Below are positions 56,680-64,000 of a stretch of 64,000 bases of DNA, in pieces. Under the pieces are notes generated by a model. The model was given only the letters and a program-made list of their open reading frames with translations. It had not been told where the DNA came from and did not search any database. The stretch is taken from positions 1 to 64,000 of the forward strand of contig NZ_FOMI01000001.1 of NCBI RefSeq assembly GCF_900112595.1, in the 5' to 3' direction. The position numbers were made by a program, and so were the translations under genes. Numbering within the stretch: the first letter of the stretch is position 1; every line of letters starts with the position of its first letter. This DNA is from Algibacter pectinivorans (GTDB lineage Bacteria; Bacteroidota; Bacteroidia; Flavobacteriales; Flavobacteriaceae).

Positions 56680-58530
56680 TTATATAAATTTTTTATCTAA
56701 CTCATCAACACTCATGGTAATAAATGTTGTTCTATTAGTAGGCGATACATTGGGTTCTTTACATGCAAAAAGTTTATTTACCAAATGCTCTTGCTCATCC
56801 TTTTGTAAAGACTGTCCTGTTTTAATGGCTAAACTTTTTGCCATAGACTTTGCTAACAAATCGGAAGCACTAAAATGACTTTCGGGCACTTCGTTCTCTA
56901 CATCGCTTACTAATTGCTCTAAAATAATGGATACTTCGCTTTCTGGCACACCTACAGGAACTCCGGTAATCTCTACCAACTCTTCCATAACGCTAGAAAA
57001 CACAAAACCTGTATGTTCTAAATCTACTTTTAATTGATTTATAATAACGATATCCTGTGGCGAAAAATGCAGTTGAAGCGGAAAAAGTAATTGCTGACTA
57101 GCCGCTTCCTTTACCGTTAAATTTTTTAAAAAATCTTCATACAACACACGTTGATGTGCTCTATGCTGGTCGATAACCATCATACCAGATTTAATGGTAC
57201 TTACAATATATTTGTTATGTAACTGATACGTGGTATGCGTTTTTTCAACCTGCTTATCATCATCAAAAATAGATGCTGTGCGTTCTTCGCTTTCAAAGCT
57301 AATGGCACTAAATTCCTGTTTAGAATGATTTCCTTTAGATTCTAGACCTACATATAAACTTTCCCAACTTTCGGTAGGTTCTTTTTTATAGTTTGATACT
57401 CTTGGCTGTGAAGTTTTTTCTTCTTGAAAAGGGTTAAAACTTCTATCAACCTCAACTTTAGGAACGCTAGTTTCCGTTTTTTTATAGCTATACGGTGTGT
57501 CTAAATTAGGGTCGCGATCAAAATCTAAAACAGGCGCAATATTAAATTGCCCTAAGCTATGCTTTACGGCAGAACGCAATAAGGCATACAAGGTATGCTC
57601 ATCGTCAAACTTAATTTCTGTTTTTGTGGGATGTATATTAATATCTATAGTTTGCGGATCGACGGTTAAGTTTAAAAAGTAACTGGCATGTGTACCGGTT
57701 TTTAACAACCCTTCGAACGCCGAGGCAATAGCATGATTTAAATAGGCACTTTTAATAAAGCGATTATTAACAAAAAAGTACTGTTCGCCTCTGGTCTTTT
57801 TAGCAAATTCTGGTTTACCTACAAAGCCAGAAATATTTAAAACCTCGGTATCTTCCTCTACGGGAACCAATTTTTCGTTAGTTTTTGCTCCAAAAATATT
57901 AACAATACGTTGCCTGTAATTACTTATTGGTAAATTAAAACTTTCGCTTCCGTTATTATACAATGCAAAACTAATACCTGGGTGTGCTAAGGCCACACGA
58001 TGAAACTCATCGATAATATGGCGTAACTCTACCGTATCGGATTTTAAAAAATTGCGTCGCGCAGGAATATTAAAAAACAGATTTTTTACAGAAACGGAGG
58101 TTCCTGTAGGTGTAACTACAACATCTTGAGATGTAATATTACTACCCTCGATTACCAAAACATTACCAACATCGTCGGTTTCTTGTTTGGTTTTTAACTC
58201 CACATGCGCAATAGCGGCAATACTAGCCAAAGCCTCACCACGAAAGCCTTTAGTGTGCAACTGAAATAAATCTTCGGCACTTCTAATTTTTGAGGTAGCA
58301 TGACGCTCAAAACTCAATCTAGCATCGGTAGTACTCATGCCTTTACCATTGTCAATAACTTGCACAAGGGTTTTTCCGGCGTCTTTAATAATAAGTTTTA
58401 TCGTATCTGCTCCGGCATCAATAGCATTTTCTAAAAGCTCTTTAACTACTGACGCTGGGCGCTGTACAACTTCTCCTGCCGCAATTTGATTTGCCACATG
58501 ATCGGGTAAAAGCTGTATAATGTCTGCCAT
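56680..58530 (-). CDS. mutL: DNA mismatch repair protein MutL
   Basis: Links MutS mismatch recognition to strand removal. The 616 residues hold the GHKL ATPase (LPDHVANQIAAGEVVQRPAS, LLENAIDAGAD, DNGKGMS, TKGFRGEALASIA), the transducer region, a linker rich in Ser and Lys (about 340-430) and a C-terminal dimerisation domain. The segment that in nuclease-type MutL reads DQHAAHERVLYE is DQHRAHQRVLYE here, with a residue that helps bind metal changed. The small gene upstream ends 3 bases before its start. Confidence 0.96.
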   Translation of the reverse strand: MADIIQLLPDHVANQIAAGEVVQRPASVVKELLENAIDAGADTIKLIIKDAGKTLVQVIDNGKGMSTTDARLSFERHATSKIRSAEDLFQLHTKGFRGEALASIAAIAHVELKTKQETDDVGNVLVIEGSNITSQDVVVTPTGTSVSVKNLFFNIPARRNFLKSDTVELRHIIDEFHRVALAHPGISFALYNNGSESFNLPISNYRQRIVNIFGAKTNEKLVPVEEDTEVLNISGFVGKPEFAKKTRGEQYFFVNNRFIKSAYLNHAIASAFEGLLKTGTHASYFLNLTVDPQTIDINIHPTKTEIKFDDEHTLYALLRSAVKHSLGQFNIAPVLDFDRDPNLDTPYSYKKTETSVPKVEVDRSFNPFQEEKTSQPRVSNYKKEPTESWESLYVGLESKGNHSKQEFSAISFESEERTASIFDDDKQVEKTHTTYQLHNKYIVSTIKSGMMVIDQHRAHQRVLYEDFLKNLTVKEAASQQLLFPLQLHFSPQDIVIINQLKVDLEHTGFVFSSVMEELVEITGVPVGVPESEVSIILEQLVSDVENEVPESHFSASDLLAKSMAKSLAIKTGQSLQKDEQEHLVNKLFACKEPNVSPTNRTTFITMSVDELDKKFI

Positions 58531-58533
58531 AAA

Positions 58534-58821
58534 TTATTTGGGTAAAAATATAGATAAATCGAAATCGATGATGAATAAAAATACTAAAACAAGAATTCCA
58601 ATAATAATTAAAACACGCTTACTAGCTTGGTGGTCTGGGTTGTTTTTGTAGTCATCAAAAGCATCAATAAACTTACCTTTTATACCTTTATTAGGACCTA
58701 CGGTTTTTCTGTATTGGTCAAACTTATGTTTAATCTCAAAAGGATTTCCTTCGCCTTTATCATCATAAGTACGAGGTGTATAACTAAATTTTTTGTTTTT
58801 ACGCAGTTTTAAAATTCCCAT
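58534..58821 (-). CDS. Small conserved flavobacterial membrane protein (paralogue 1)
   Basis: 95 residues with no known function: a basic soluble N-terminal part and one C-terminal membrane helix (about 70-92, VLIIIGILVLVFLFIIDF). It starts with KLRKNKKFSYTPR, closely matching KQRKHKTFNYQPR of the next small gene, so the two are paralogues. Proteins of this type are sometimes labelled riboflavin synthase beta subunit, probably from proximity to ribH; nothing in the sequence supports that activity. Confidence 0.8.
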   Translation of the reverse strand: MGILKLRKNKKFSYTPRTYDDKGEGNPFEIKHKFDQYRKTVGPNKGIKGKFIDAFDDYKNNPDHQASKRVLIIIGILVLVFLFIIDFDLSIFLPK

Positions 58822-58874
58822 GATTTCTAAGTTTTTTTAGTACCAAATAAGGGTCAAGTTTATTTGGTAGCGTT

Positions 58875-59108
58875 TTACATGTATTTTTTTTCTAGTAAAT
58901 ACATACAAATCAATAATAATACCAAAACTAAGATTAACACCTTCATGGACATAGCACCTCCTGTTTTTACTTTGGTACTTTTTTCGCGTTTCCATTTGGA
59001 AACAAATTCTTTGGTATTAGAATTGTTTTCTAAACTAGAATCTGCTTGATTTTCCTTAGAAAACCTAGGTTGATAATTAAAAGTTTTATGCTTACGTTGC
59101 TTAAACAA
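58875..59108 (-). CDS. Small conserved flavobacterial membrane protein (paralogue 2)
   Basis: 77 residues, begins FKQRKHKTFNYQPRFS, has a polar middle and a C-terminal helix (about 52-72, MKVLILVLVLLLICMYLL). It shares the KxRKxKxFxYxPR start and single-helix design with the neighbour 53 bases downstream. Function is unknown; the layout suggests a peripheral, positively charged head tethered to the inner membrane. Confidence 0.75.
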   Translation of the reverse strand: MFKQRKHKTFNYQPRFSKENQADSSLENNSNTKEFVSKWKREKSTKVKTGGAMSMKVLILVLVLLLICMYLLEKKYM

Positions 59109-59241
59109 AATCTAGTTTTTTGCCAATAAAAATGTAAAATACATTGGCATTGCTCCTCTTTTCAAAAATACTTAAAAGTAGGCAGAAACAGAAGCTTTAA
59201 AAGCCAAAAAATGTTAACAAACCGCTAATTGAGATATTTCT

Positions 59242-59316
59242 AAAAAAAGAAAAACTAAATTCTAAATACTTAGAAGACGCTTCTGAGCATATATTAGAAT
59301 TTAGTTTTTTTTAATT
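59242..59316 (-). terminator. Intrinsic terminator downstream of ribH
   Basis: AAAAACTAAATTCTAA (59250-59265) pairs fully with TTAGAATTTAGTTTTT (59294-59309); an inner CTTAGAAG/CTTCTGAG stem extends the hairpin. A-rich sequence at 59242-59254 gives a T-run on the minus strand, and T-rich sequence on the other side makes it potentially bidirectional. Confidence 0.8.
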
Positions 59317-59335
59317 GATTTTTTTTAAAACCGCC

Positions 59336-59821
59336 TTAGTTGTTTTCTCTAAGTTCGGCCATTTTAATAGCAGCAATAGCAGCTTCTGTACCTTTATTAC
59401 CGTGTTTACCACCAGAGCGATCTATACTTTGCTGTATATTATTATCGGTAAGCACACAGAAAATTACTGGTGTTTCGCGCATAACATTAAGATCTTTAAT
59501 ACCTTGAGTTACCCCTTCGCAAACAAAATCGAAATGCTTGGTTTCACCTTGTATTACACTACCAATTGCAATAACCGCATTTACCATTTGTTCTTGCATT
59601 TTTTTACAACCGTAAATCAACTCAAAACTTCCTGGTACGTTCCAACGGATAATATTAGCAGGTAATGCGCCATTATCAATTAAGGCATTATAAGCGCCTT
59701 CGTATAATCCTTCTGTAATGGTGTCGTTCCATTCTGAAACAACAATCCCAAACCGATAATTACTCGCGTTTGGGATTGATGCTTTATCGTAATCCGATAA
59801 ATTTTTATTTGCCGTAGCCAT
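59336..59821 (-). CDS. ribH: 6,7-Dimethyl-8-ribityllumazine synthase
   Basis: Penultimate enzyme of riboflavin synthesis, forming icosahedral or pentameric shells. The 161 residues include FGIVVSEWNDTITEGLYEGA (substrate-binding Trp), WNVPGSFELIYGCKKM, AVIAIGSVIQGETKHFDFVC (about 85-104) and PVIFCVLTDNNIQQSIDR, followed by KHGNKGTEAAIAAIKMAEL. All are canonical. It follows the TPR protein gene by 17 bases and ends at a strong terminator. Confidence 0.97.
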   Translation of the reverse strand: MATANKNLSDYDKASIPNASNYRFGIVVSEWNDTITEGLYEGAYNALIDNGALPANIIRWNVPGSFELIYGCKKMQEQMVNAVIAIGSVIQGETKHFDFVCEGVTQGIKDLNVMRETPVIFCVLTDNNIQQSIDRSGGKHGNKGTEAAIAAIKMAELRENN

Positions 59822-59838
59822 ATTATGTTCTAGCTATA

Positions 59839-60609
59839 TTATTTATTTGCTAATACCGTAGCTTTACCAATAAACACATCTACTTGTGCCGCTTCGGTAG
59901 AGTTTGCATAATCATTTTTAATTCTTTCAAAGTAAGCTAATGCCTTATCTGCTTTTCCTAACTCTAAAGCAATTGTACCCGCTTTAAATAAATACATAGG
60001 TGTAGTAAATTCGTTATCACGCATTTCGGCAGCTTGCTCGTAGTATCCTAAAGCATCATCGTTTTGGTTAAGTTGCACAAAAGCATCACCAATATTTCCT
60101 TTAGCTAAAGGTGCTAAAATCTCGTCGTTACTTTTAAATTCACCTAAATACTTAACCGCATTTTTGTAATCTTTTAATCTTAAATACGCTGTACCAGCAT
60201 AGTAGTTTGCTAAGTTAGCAGAAGGCGTACCGCTGTACTCCTCAATAATATCTAACATACCAAATTTACCTTCACCTCCATTTAAGGCTAAGTTGTATAG
60301 TGAATCTTTAGAAGCTCCGTTTACAGCTTGATCAAAGTACTTTTGAGCTTGAAACATATCGTTCATAGCTGCTTGTTGTTTTGGCTTTGCAACATATTCT
60401 TTATATGCTAAAGACCCTAAAACAATAACAGCAACAAGACCAATAATAATAAAAATATACTTTTGGTTTTTTGCTACAAAATCTTCTGTTTTAGAAGCTG
60501 TTTCATCAAGTGTGTTAAAAACCTCGGCAGTTGTAGACTCTTCTTCAATATTAACTTGCTTTTCTACTTCTGTTTTTGGTTTGTAACCTCTTTTCTTATA
60601 AGTTGCCAT
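59839..60609 (-). CDS. Tetratricopeptide repeat membrane protein
   Basis: 256 residues: a charged cytoplasmic N terminus, one membrane helix (about 49-67, YIFIIIGLVAVIVLGSLAY) and a periplasmic part with several TPR motifs (LANYYAGTAYLRLKDYKNAV, PLAKGNIGDAFVQLNQNDDA, MYLFKAGTIALELGKADKAL). The topology resembles YfgM-type assembly factors, but that is only an analogy. Upstream of ribH on one message; divergent from recF. Confidence 0.88.
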   Translation of the reverse strand: MATYKKRGYKPKTEVEKQVNIEEESTTAEVFNTLDETASKTEDFVAKNQKYIFIIIGLVAVIVLGSLAYKEYVAKPKQQAAMNDMFQAQKYFDQAVNGASKDSLYNLALNGGEGKFGMLDIIEEYSGTPSANLANYYAGTAYLRLKDYKNAVKYLGEFKSNDEILAPLAKGNIGDAFVQLNQNDDALGYYEQAAEMRDNEFTTPMYLFKAGTIALELGKADKALAYFERIKNDYANSTEAAQVDVFIGKATVLANK

Positions 60610-60787
60610 GTATTTAGTCTATTGGATATGGTCCTAACAAAACTATATGCAGGACGCATTATTATTAATGTGGCGCAAAAATATAATTTTTCTTCATAAC
60701 TAAAAGCCTATTTATTTGATATTTTTCAATAATTTGCACTTCTTTTCGAGAGTTTAACCTCTAAAGGCCCTCAAAGTTGCTTTTTCT

Positions 60788-61867
60788 ATGATTTTAAAAT
60801 CGCTTTCTTTACTAAATTATAAAAACTTCGATAGTAAATCGTTCACTTTCAACGATAAAATAAACTGTATAGTTGGTAACAATGGCATTGGTAAAACCAA
60901 TGTACTAGATGCTATTTACCATTTATCTTTCGGGAAAAGTTATTTTAATCCTGTTGCTACGCAAAATATTAAGCATGATGAAGAGTTTTTTGTAATAAAT
61001 GGCGACTACAATAAGGATGAAAAAACCGAAAAAGTAGCAATAAGTTTAAAACGCGGGCAAAAAAAGGTAATTAAGCGCAACGGAAAGGCTTACGATAAAT
61101 TTAGCGAGCATATTGGCTTTTTGCCTTTAGTTATAATATCGCCTGCCGATAGAGATTTAATTATTGAAGGAAGCACTACCAGACGAAAGTTTATTGACTC
61201 GGTAATTTCACAAAGCGATAATAGCTATTTAAATCATTTAATTAACTACAACAAAATACTGGCACAACGTAATGCTTTATTAAAATATTTTGCACTAAAC
61301 CACACCTTTAACAAAGACACTTTAGAAGTTTACAACTCGCAGTTAACCGAATACGGAACGGTAATATTCGAAAAAAGAAATGCCTTTTTAAAAGCTTTTA
61401 TTCCCATTTTTAAATCGCGATACCAAGCCATTAGCAATGGCAACGAAACTGTAGATTTAATTTATGATAGCCATTTATTTGAAGATAACTTAAACACACT
61501 TTTAATGGCTGCTATTAATAAGGATAGAGCCTTACAATACACCAGTGTTGGCATTCATAAAGACGATTTACATTTTAATATAGCAGAACATCCTATTAAA
61601 AAATTTGGCAGCCAAGGGCAACAAAAATCGTTTTTAATAGCCTTAAAACTAGCACAATTCGATTTTATAAAAAACCAAAGTGGTGTGAATCCTATTTTAT
61701 TACTGGATGATATTTTTGATAAGTTAGATGAACAACGTGTAGCACAAATTATTAAATTGGTTGATGATGAAAATTTTGGACAACTTTTTATTAGCGACAC
61801 ACATGCAGAACGTACTGAAAATGCTGTAAAACAGGTGCATCAATCGTTTGAGATTTTTAAGTTGTGA
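60788..61867 (+). CDS. recF: DNA replication and repair protein RecF
   Basis: SMC-like ATPase that helps load RecA at gaps. The 359 residues contain Walker [21 protein letters not shown] (about 28-47), the ABC signature [17 protein letters not shown] (about 276-292) and Walker [34 protein letters not shown]-type block is also present (here [20 protein letters not shown]). The last bases overlap the following GTG start by 4. Confidence 0.96.
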   Translation: MILKSLSLLNYKNFDSKSFTFNDKINCIVGNNGIGKTNVLDAIYHLSFGKSYFNPVATQNIKHDEEFFVINGDYNKDEKTEKVAISLKRGQKKVIKRNGKAYDKFSEHIGFLPLVIISPADRDLIIEGSTTRRKFIDSVISQSDNSYLNHLINYNKILAQRNALLKYFALNHTFNKDTLEVYNSQLTEYGTVIFEKRNAFLKAFIPIFKSRYQAISNGNETVDLIYDSHLFEDNLNTLLMAAINKDRALQYTSVGIHKDDLHFNIAEHPIKKFGSQGQQKSFLIALKLAQFDFIKNQSGVNPILLLDDIFDKLDEQRVAQIIKLVDDENFGQLFISDTHAERTENAVKQVHQSFEIFKL

Positions 61868-62550
61868 ACCTGAAAGCCCATTACAATTTGCTTTACGAAA
61901 AGTCTCTTGAAAAAATAATAAGTGACAACTATACTATTGACAAACTTATTGATTCGTCTAAAGATAATAGGTTTGGTATAACACTTTTAATCAGGCCTCC
62001 TTTAGAAATCAAAAATGAAATTCAAAAATTTCTAAACGAACTAAGAATTTTAGATTCCAACCAATATTATTATGAAAATACAGATATTCACATTACCATA
62101 ATGTCTTTAATATCTTGCTATGCAGGTTTTAAACTTGAAGATATTGATGTGGCTAAATACAATAACCTAATTAAAAAGAGTTTATCAAATATTTCTGAGA
62201 TTGAAATTGAATTTAAAGGCGTTACAGCATCCCCGTCTTGCTTTATGATTCAAGGGTTTATGAAAAATGAATCATTAAACAACTTAAGAAACAATTTAAG
62301 AACGCATTTTAAAAGTTCTCATTTACAACAAAGTTTAGATAAGCGTTACACGATACAAACAGCACATACTACGGTGGTTCGTTTTAAAGAAAAATTAAAT
62401 AATAAAACAGATTTTTTAAAAATTATTGAGAAATACAGGACACATAATTTTGGATCTTTTAAAGTAAAAAATATAGAATTGGTATATAATGATTGGTACC
62501 AAAGAGTTAAATTTGTAAAGAAGCTATCGGAATTTAGTATTAAATATTAA
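61864..62550 (+). CDS. 2H phosphoesterase-like protein (2'-5' RNA ligase superfamily)
   Basis: 228 residues with two spaced His-x-Thr motifs, [12 protein letters not shown] (about 75) and TAHTTVVRF (about 166), the hallmark of the 2H phosphoesterase fold acting on 2',3'-cyclic or similar phosphodiesters. The GTG start overlaps the recF stop codon (GTGA), so it is translationally coupled to recF. Specific substrate is unknown. No role in RecF function is established to my knowledge. Confidence 0.78.
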   Translation: MNLKAHYNLLYEKSLEKIISDNYTIDKLIDSSKDNRFGITLLIRPPLEIKNEIQKFLNELRILDSNQYYYENTDIHITIMSLISCYAGFKLEDIDVAKYNNLIKKSLSNISEIEIEFKGVTASPSCFMIQGFMKNESLNNLRNNLRTHFKSSHLQQSLDKRYTIQTAHTTVVRFKEKLNNKTDFLKIIEKYRTHNFGSFKVKNIELVYNDWYQRVKFVKKLSEFSIKY

Positions 62551-62697
62551 AACCTAATTTGGGATAGTATTAAAAAGCCCAATCCATTCTCGGTAACCCG
62601 CTACATATAGGTAGCGCCAAAAAAAATCCAGCTTTAATTAGACTTAATTTTATACTTTTAAACAAAATTTAAATTACATATATAAGTTAACTGTAGC

Positions 62698-62994
62698 ATG
62701 GCAAAACGAAACAACGAAAACCTAAGTATTAGTGACGCTTTAAAAGAGTTTGTTGAAACTAACAGGCTCGAAAAAGGATTAAACAAAGTAAATGTTGCTG
62801 ATGCATGGGCTAACCTTATGGGTAACGGGGTTAATAATTACACCACATCAATAAATCTAGAGCGCGAAACACTTTATGTGCAATTGAGTTCTAGTGTGTT
62901 AAGAGAGGAGTTAAGCTACGGTAAGGCGAAAATAATAACCATGCTTAACGAGGAACTAGGCAAAGAGATTATTAAAAAACTGGTTTTAAGATAA
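62698..62994 (+). CDS. DUF721 domain protein
   Basis: 98-residue cytoplasmic protein of the DciA/DUF721-like family often found near recF in bacteria. Key features are NLSISDALKEFVETNRLEKG, VADAWANLMGNGVNNYT (about 38-54) and LYVQLSSSVLREELSYGKAK, ending in LNEELGKEIIKKLVLR. DciA-type members act in helicase loading; whether this short version does so is unknown. Confidence 0.88.
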   Translation: MAKRNNENLSISDALKEFVETNRLEKGLNKVNVADAWANLMGNGVNNYTTSINLERETLYVQLSSSVLREELSYGKAKIITMLNEELGKEIIKKLVLR

Positions 62995-63056
62995 TTATGC
63001 AACACGGCTTAGATAAAATATTTTAATAAAAACTAACGCGGTGTTATAATTTATAT

Positions 63057-63064
63057 TACCTTTG
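63057..63064 (+). promoter_or_regulatory. Bacteroidota -7 promoter box of the first csp gene
   Basis: TACCTTTG matches TAnnTTTG and ends 28 bases before the ATG. A related CCTTTG lies at the same distance before the third csp gene (63669-63674). Confidence 0.55.
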
Positions 63065-63092
63065 AGACTTAATTTATTATAATACAAATACA

Positions 63093-63284
63093 ATGAGTAA
63101 AGGTACAGTAAAATTTTTCAACGATTCTAAAGGATTTGGTTTCATAGTTGAAGAAGACAACAACAAAGAACATTTCGTACACATTTCAGGACTTATCGAT
63201 GAAATTCGTGAAGGTGATGTTGTAGAATTCGATCTACAAGAAGGTAGAAAAGGATTAAACGCCGTAAACGTAAAAGTAGTCTAA
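63093..63284 (+). CDS. Cold-shock domain protein, copy 1
   Basis: 63-residue RNA-binding cold-shock protein. MSKGTVKFFNDSKGFGF carries RNP1 (KGFGFI) and the following EHFVHISGL is RNP2. Copies 2 and 3 downstream are nearly identical. It is followed by its own terminator. Confidence 0.95.
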   Translation: MSKGTVKFFNDSKGFGFIVEEDNNKEHFVHISGLIDEIREGDVVEFDLQEGRKGLNAVNVKVV

Positions 63285-63312
63285 CGATATACTATTTAAC
63301 AATTACAAGTAG

Positions 63313-63343
63313 AGCCTATCATTTATTTTGATAGGCTTTTTTT
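63313..63343 (+). terminator. Intrinsic terminator after csp copy 1
   Basis: AGCCTATCA (63313-63321) pairs with TGATAGGCT (63329-63337) around a 7-base loop, followed by a T-run. Confidence 0.9.
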
Positions 63344-63407
63344 GTTTATAGTGTTTTATAACTTTATTGGGTGTACCTTCACCAAATATTAATTTAATAT
63401 TTTAATA

Positions 63408-63599
63408 ATGAATAAAGGTACCGTAAAATTTTTCAATGATTCTAAAGGATTTGGTTTCATAACTGAAGATGACAACAACAAAGAGCATTTTGTACACATT
63501 TCTGGATTAGTTGATGAAATTCGTGAAGGCGATGCAGTGGAATTCGATTTACAAGAAGGTAAAAAAGGATTAAACGCAGTAAACGTAAAAGTAATCTAA
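63408..63599 (+). CDS. Cold-shock domain protein, copy 2
   Basis: 63 residues, differing from copy 1 at only a handful of positions (for example Asn2, Thr and Asp in GFITEDDNNK). RNP1 and RNP2 are intact. The spacer downstream resembles the one after copy 1, showing that gene plus terminator were duplicated together. Confidence 0.95.
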   Translation: MNKGTVKFFNDSKGFGFITEDDNNKEHFVHISGLVDEIREGDAVEFDLQEGKKGLNAVNVKVI

Positions 63600-63627
63600 G
63601 GATATACTATATAACAATTACAACTTA

Positions 63628-63659
63628 AAGCTTATCATTTATTTGATAGGCTTTTTTTT
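63628..63659 (+). terminator. Intrinsic terminator after csp copy 2
   Basis: AAGCTTATCA (63628-63637) pairs with TGATAGGCTT (63644-63653) with one G-T wobble; a T-run follows. It is homologous to the terminator after copy 1. Confidence 0.85.
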
Positions 63660-63709
63660 GTGGCACGACCTTTGCCTTGTATATAGTATTAATAATTAAA
63701 ATTTATACA

Positions 63710-63901
63710 ATGAGTAAAGGAACAGTAAAATTCTTCAACGATTCTAAAGGATTCGGGTTTATAACTGAAGAAGGTTCAAACAAAGAACATTTTGTTCACA
63801 TTTCTGGATTAATTGACGAAATTCGCGAAGGCGATTTAGTGGAGTTTGATTTACAGGAAGGCAGAAAAGGTTTAAACGCCGTAAACGTAAAAGTAGTTTA
63901 G
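63710..63901 (+). CDS. Cold-shock domain protein, copy 3
   Basis: 63 residues starting at the ATG 63710; an upstream in-frame start would add an unrelated MYIVLIIKIYT stretch that overlaps the likely promoter, so MSKGTV is chosen to match the other copies. RNP motifs are intact (KGFGFI, EHFVHIS). It has a different terminator from copies 1 and 2. Confidence 0.95.
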   Translation: MSKGTVKFFNDSKGFGFITEEGSNKEHFVHISGLIDEIREGDLVEFDLQEGRKGLNAVNVKVV

Positions 63902-63927
63902 TACCACATACAGCACTTTTTTAAAAC

Positions 63928-63965
63928 AAAAAATCTCGCAACTAAGTTGCGAGATTTTTTTATGT
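63928..63965 (+). terminator. Intrinsic terminator after csp copy 3
   Basis: AAAAAATCTCGCAAC (63928-63942) pairs with GTTGCGAGATTTTTT (63946-63960) with a 3-base loop, running directly into T residues; the symmetry allows function in both directions. Confidence 0.9.
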
Positions 63966-64000
63966 TTTATTATGGTGTAATACCTAGAATTGGTCTCTTC

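Noticed and set aside
1-64000. CRISPR arrays, insertion sequences or prophage
   Set aside because: No regularly spaced repeats, transposase or integrase genes, or phage structural genes were found.

Overview
The window is a chromosomal segment from a marine-type member of the family Flavobacteriaceae (phylum Bacteroidota). The reasons are low GC content, a SusC/SusD pair with a hybrid two-component regulator, Bacteroidota -7 boxes of the form TAnnTTTG, and typical flavobacterial housekeeping neighbourhoods (mutAB, parAB-dapB-lepB, mutL-ribH-recF, tandem csp). No prophage, insertion sequence or CRISPR array was seen.

Positions 1-40734 are an accessory carbohydrate region. From the left it holds xylA (cut by the window edge) and xylB; a mannose-6-phosphate isomerase and a GH38 alpha-mannosidase whose upstream region carries two LacI-type palindromes; a GH92 / GxGYxYP-family / second mannose-6-phosphate isomerase unit; a FucP-type sugar symporter; and then one very long minus-strand run, 37986 down to 15755: susC, susD, GH92, GH28, GH92, GH125, a Ca2+-dependent phosphoinositide phospholipase C, GH115, a metallophosphoesterase lipoprotein and the hybrid two-component regulator. 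Divergent from susC lie myo-inositol oxygenase and a sodium:solute symporter.

Read together, these genes look like a utilisation locus for a mannose- and glucuronate-decorated inositol-phosphate glycan, for example the head group of glycosylinositol phosphorylceramides or another inositol phosphoglycan. The proposed order is: phospholipase C cuts the lipid phosphodiester; GH92, GH38 and GH125 remove alpha-mannose; GH115 removes alpha-glucuronate; the phosphoesterase removes phosphate; the symporter imports inositol; and the oxygenase turns inositol into glucuronate, so both branches meet at glucuronate. All three GH92 proteins have Gln where the family normally has its catalytic acid Glu (GNQP instead of GNEP). 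In a characterised GH92 this change goes with cleavage of mannose-phosphate diesters. This assignment is inference and needs biochemistry.

Positions 41062-64000 are core genome. They hold tRNA-Pro(UGG) with its terminator, udk, a FtsB/DivIC-type septum protein, methylmalonyl-CoA mutase small and large subunits with an uncharacterised lipoprotein gene between them, parA-parB, a DUF5683 protein, dapB, an extended signal peptidase I, an M15 peptidase, a WbqC protein and a DUF6122 protein. A minus-strand block follows (EEP phosphatase, four-helix-bundle protein, two rhomboids, mutL, two small paralogous membrane proteins, ribH, a TPR protein). The window ends with plus-strand recF, a 2H phosphoesterase-like protein, a DUF721 protein and three tandem cold-shock genes.
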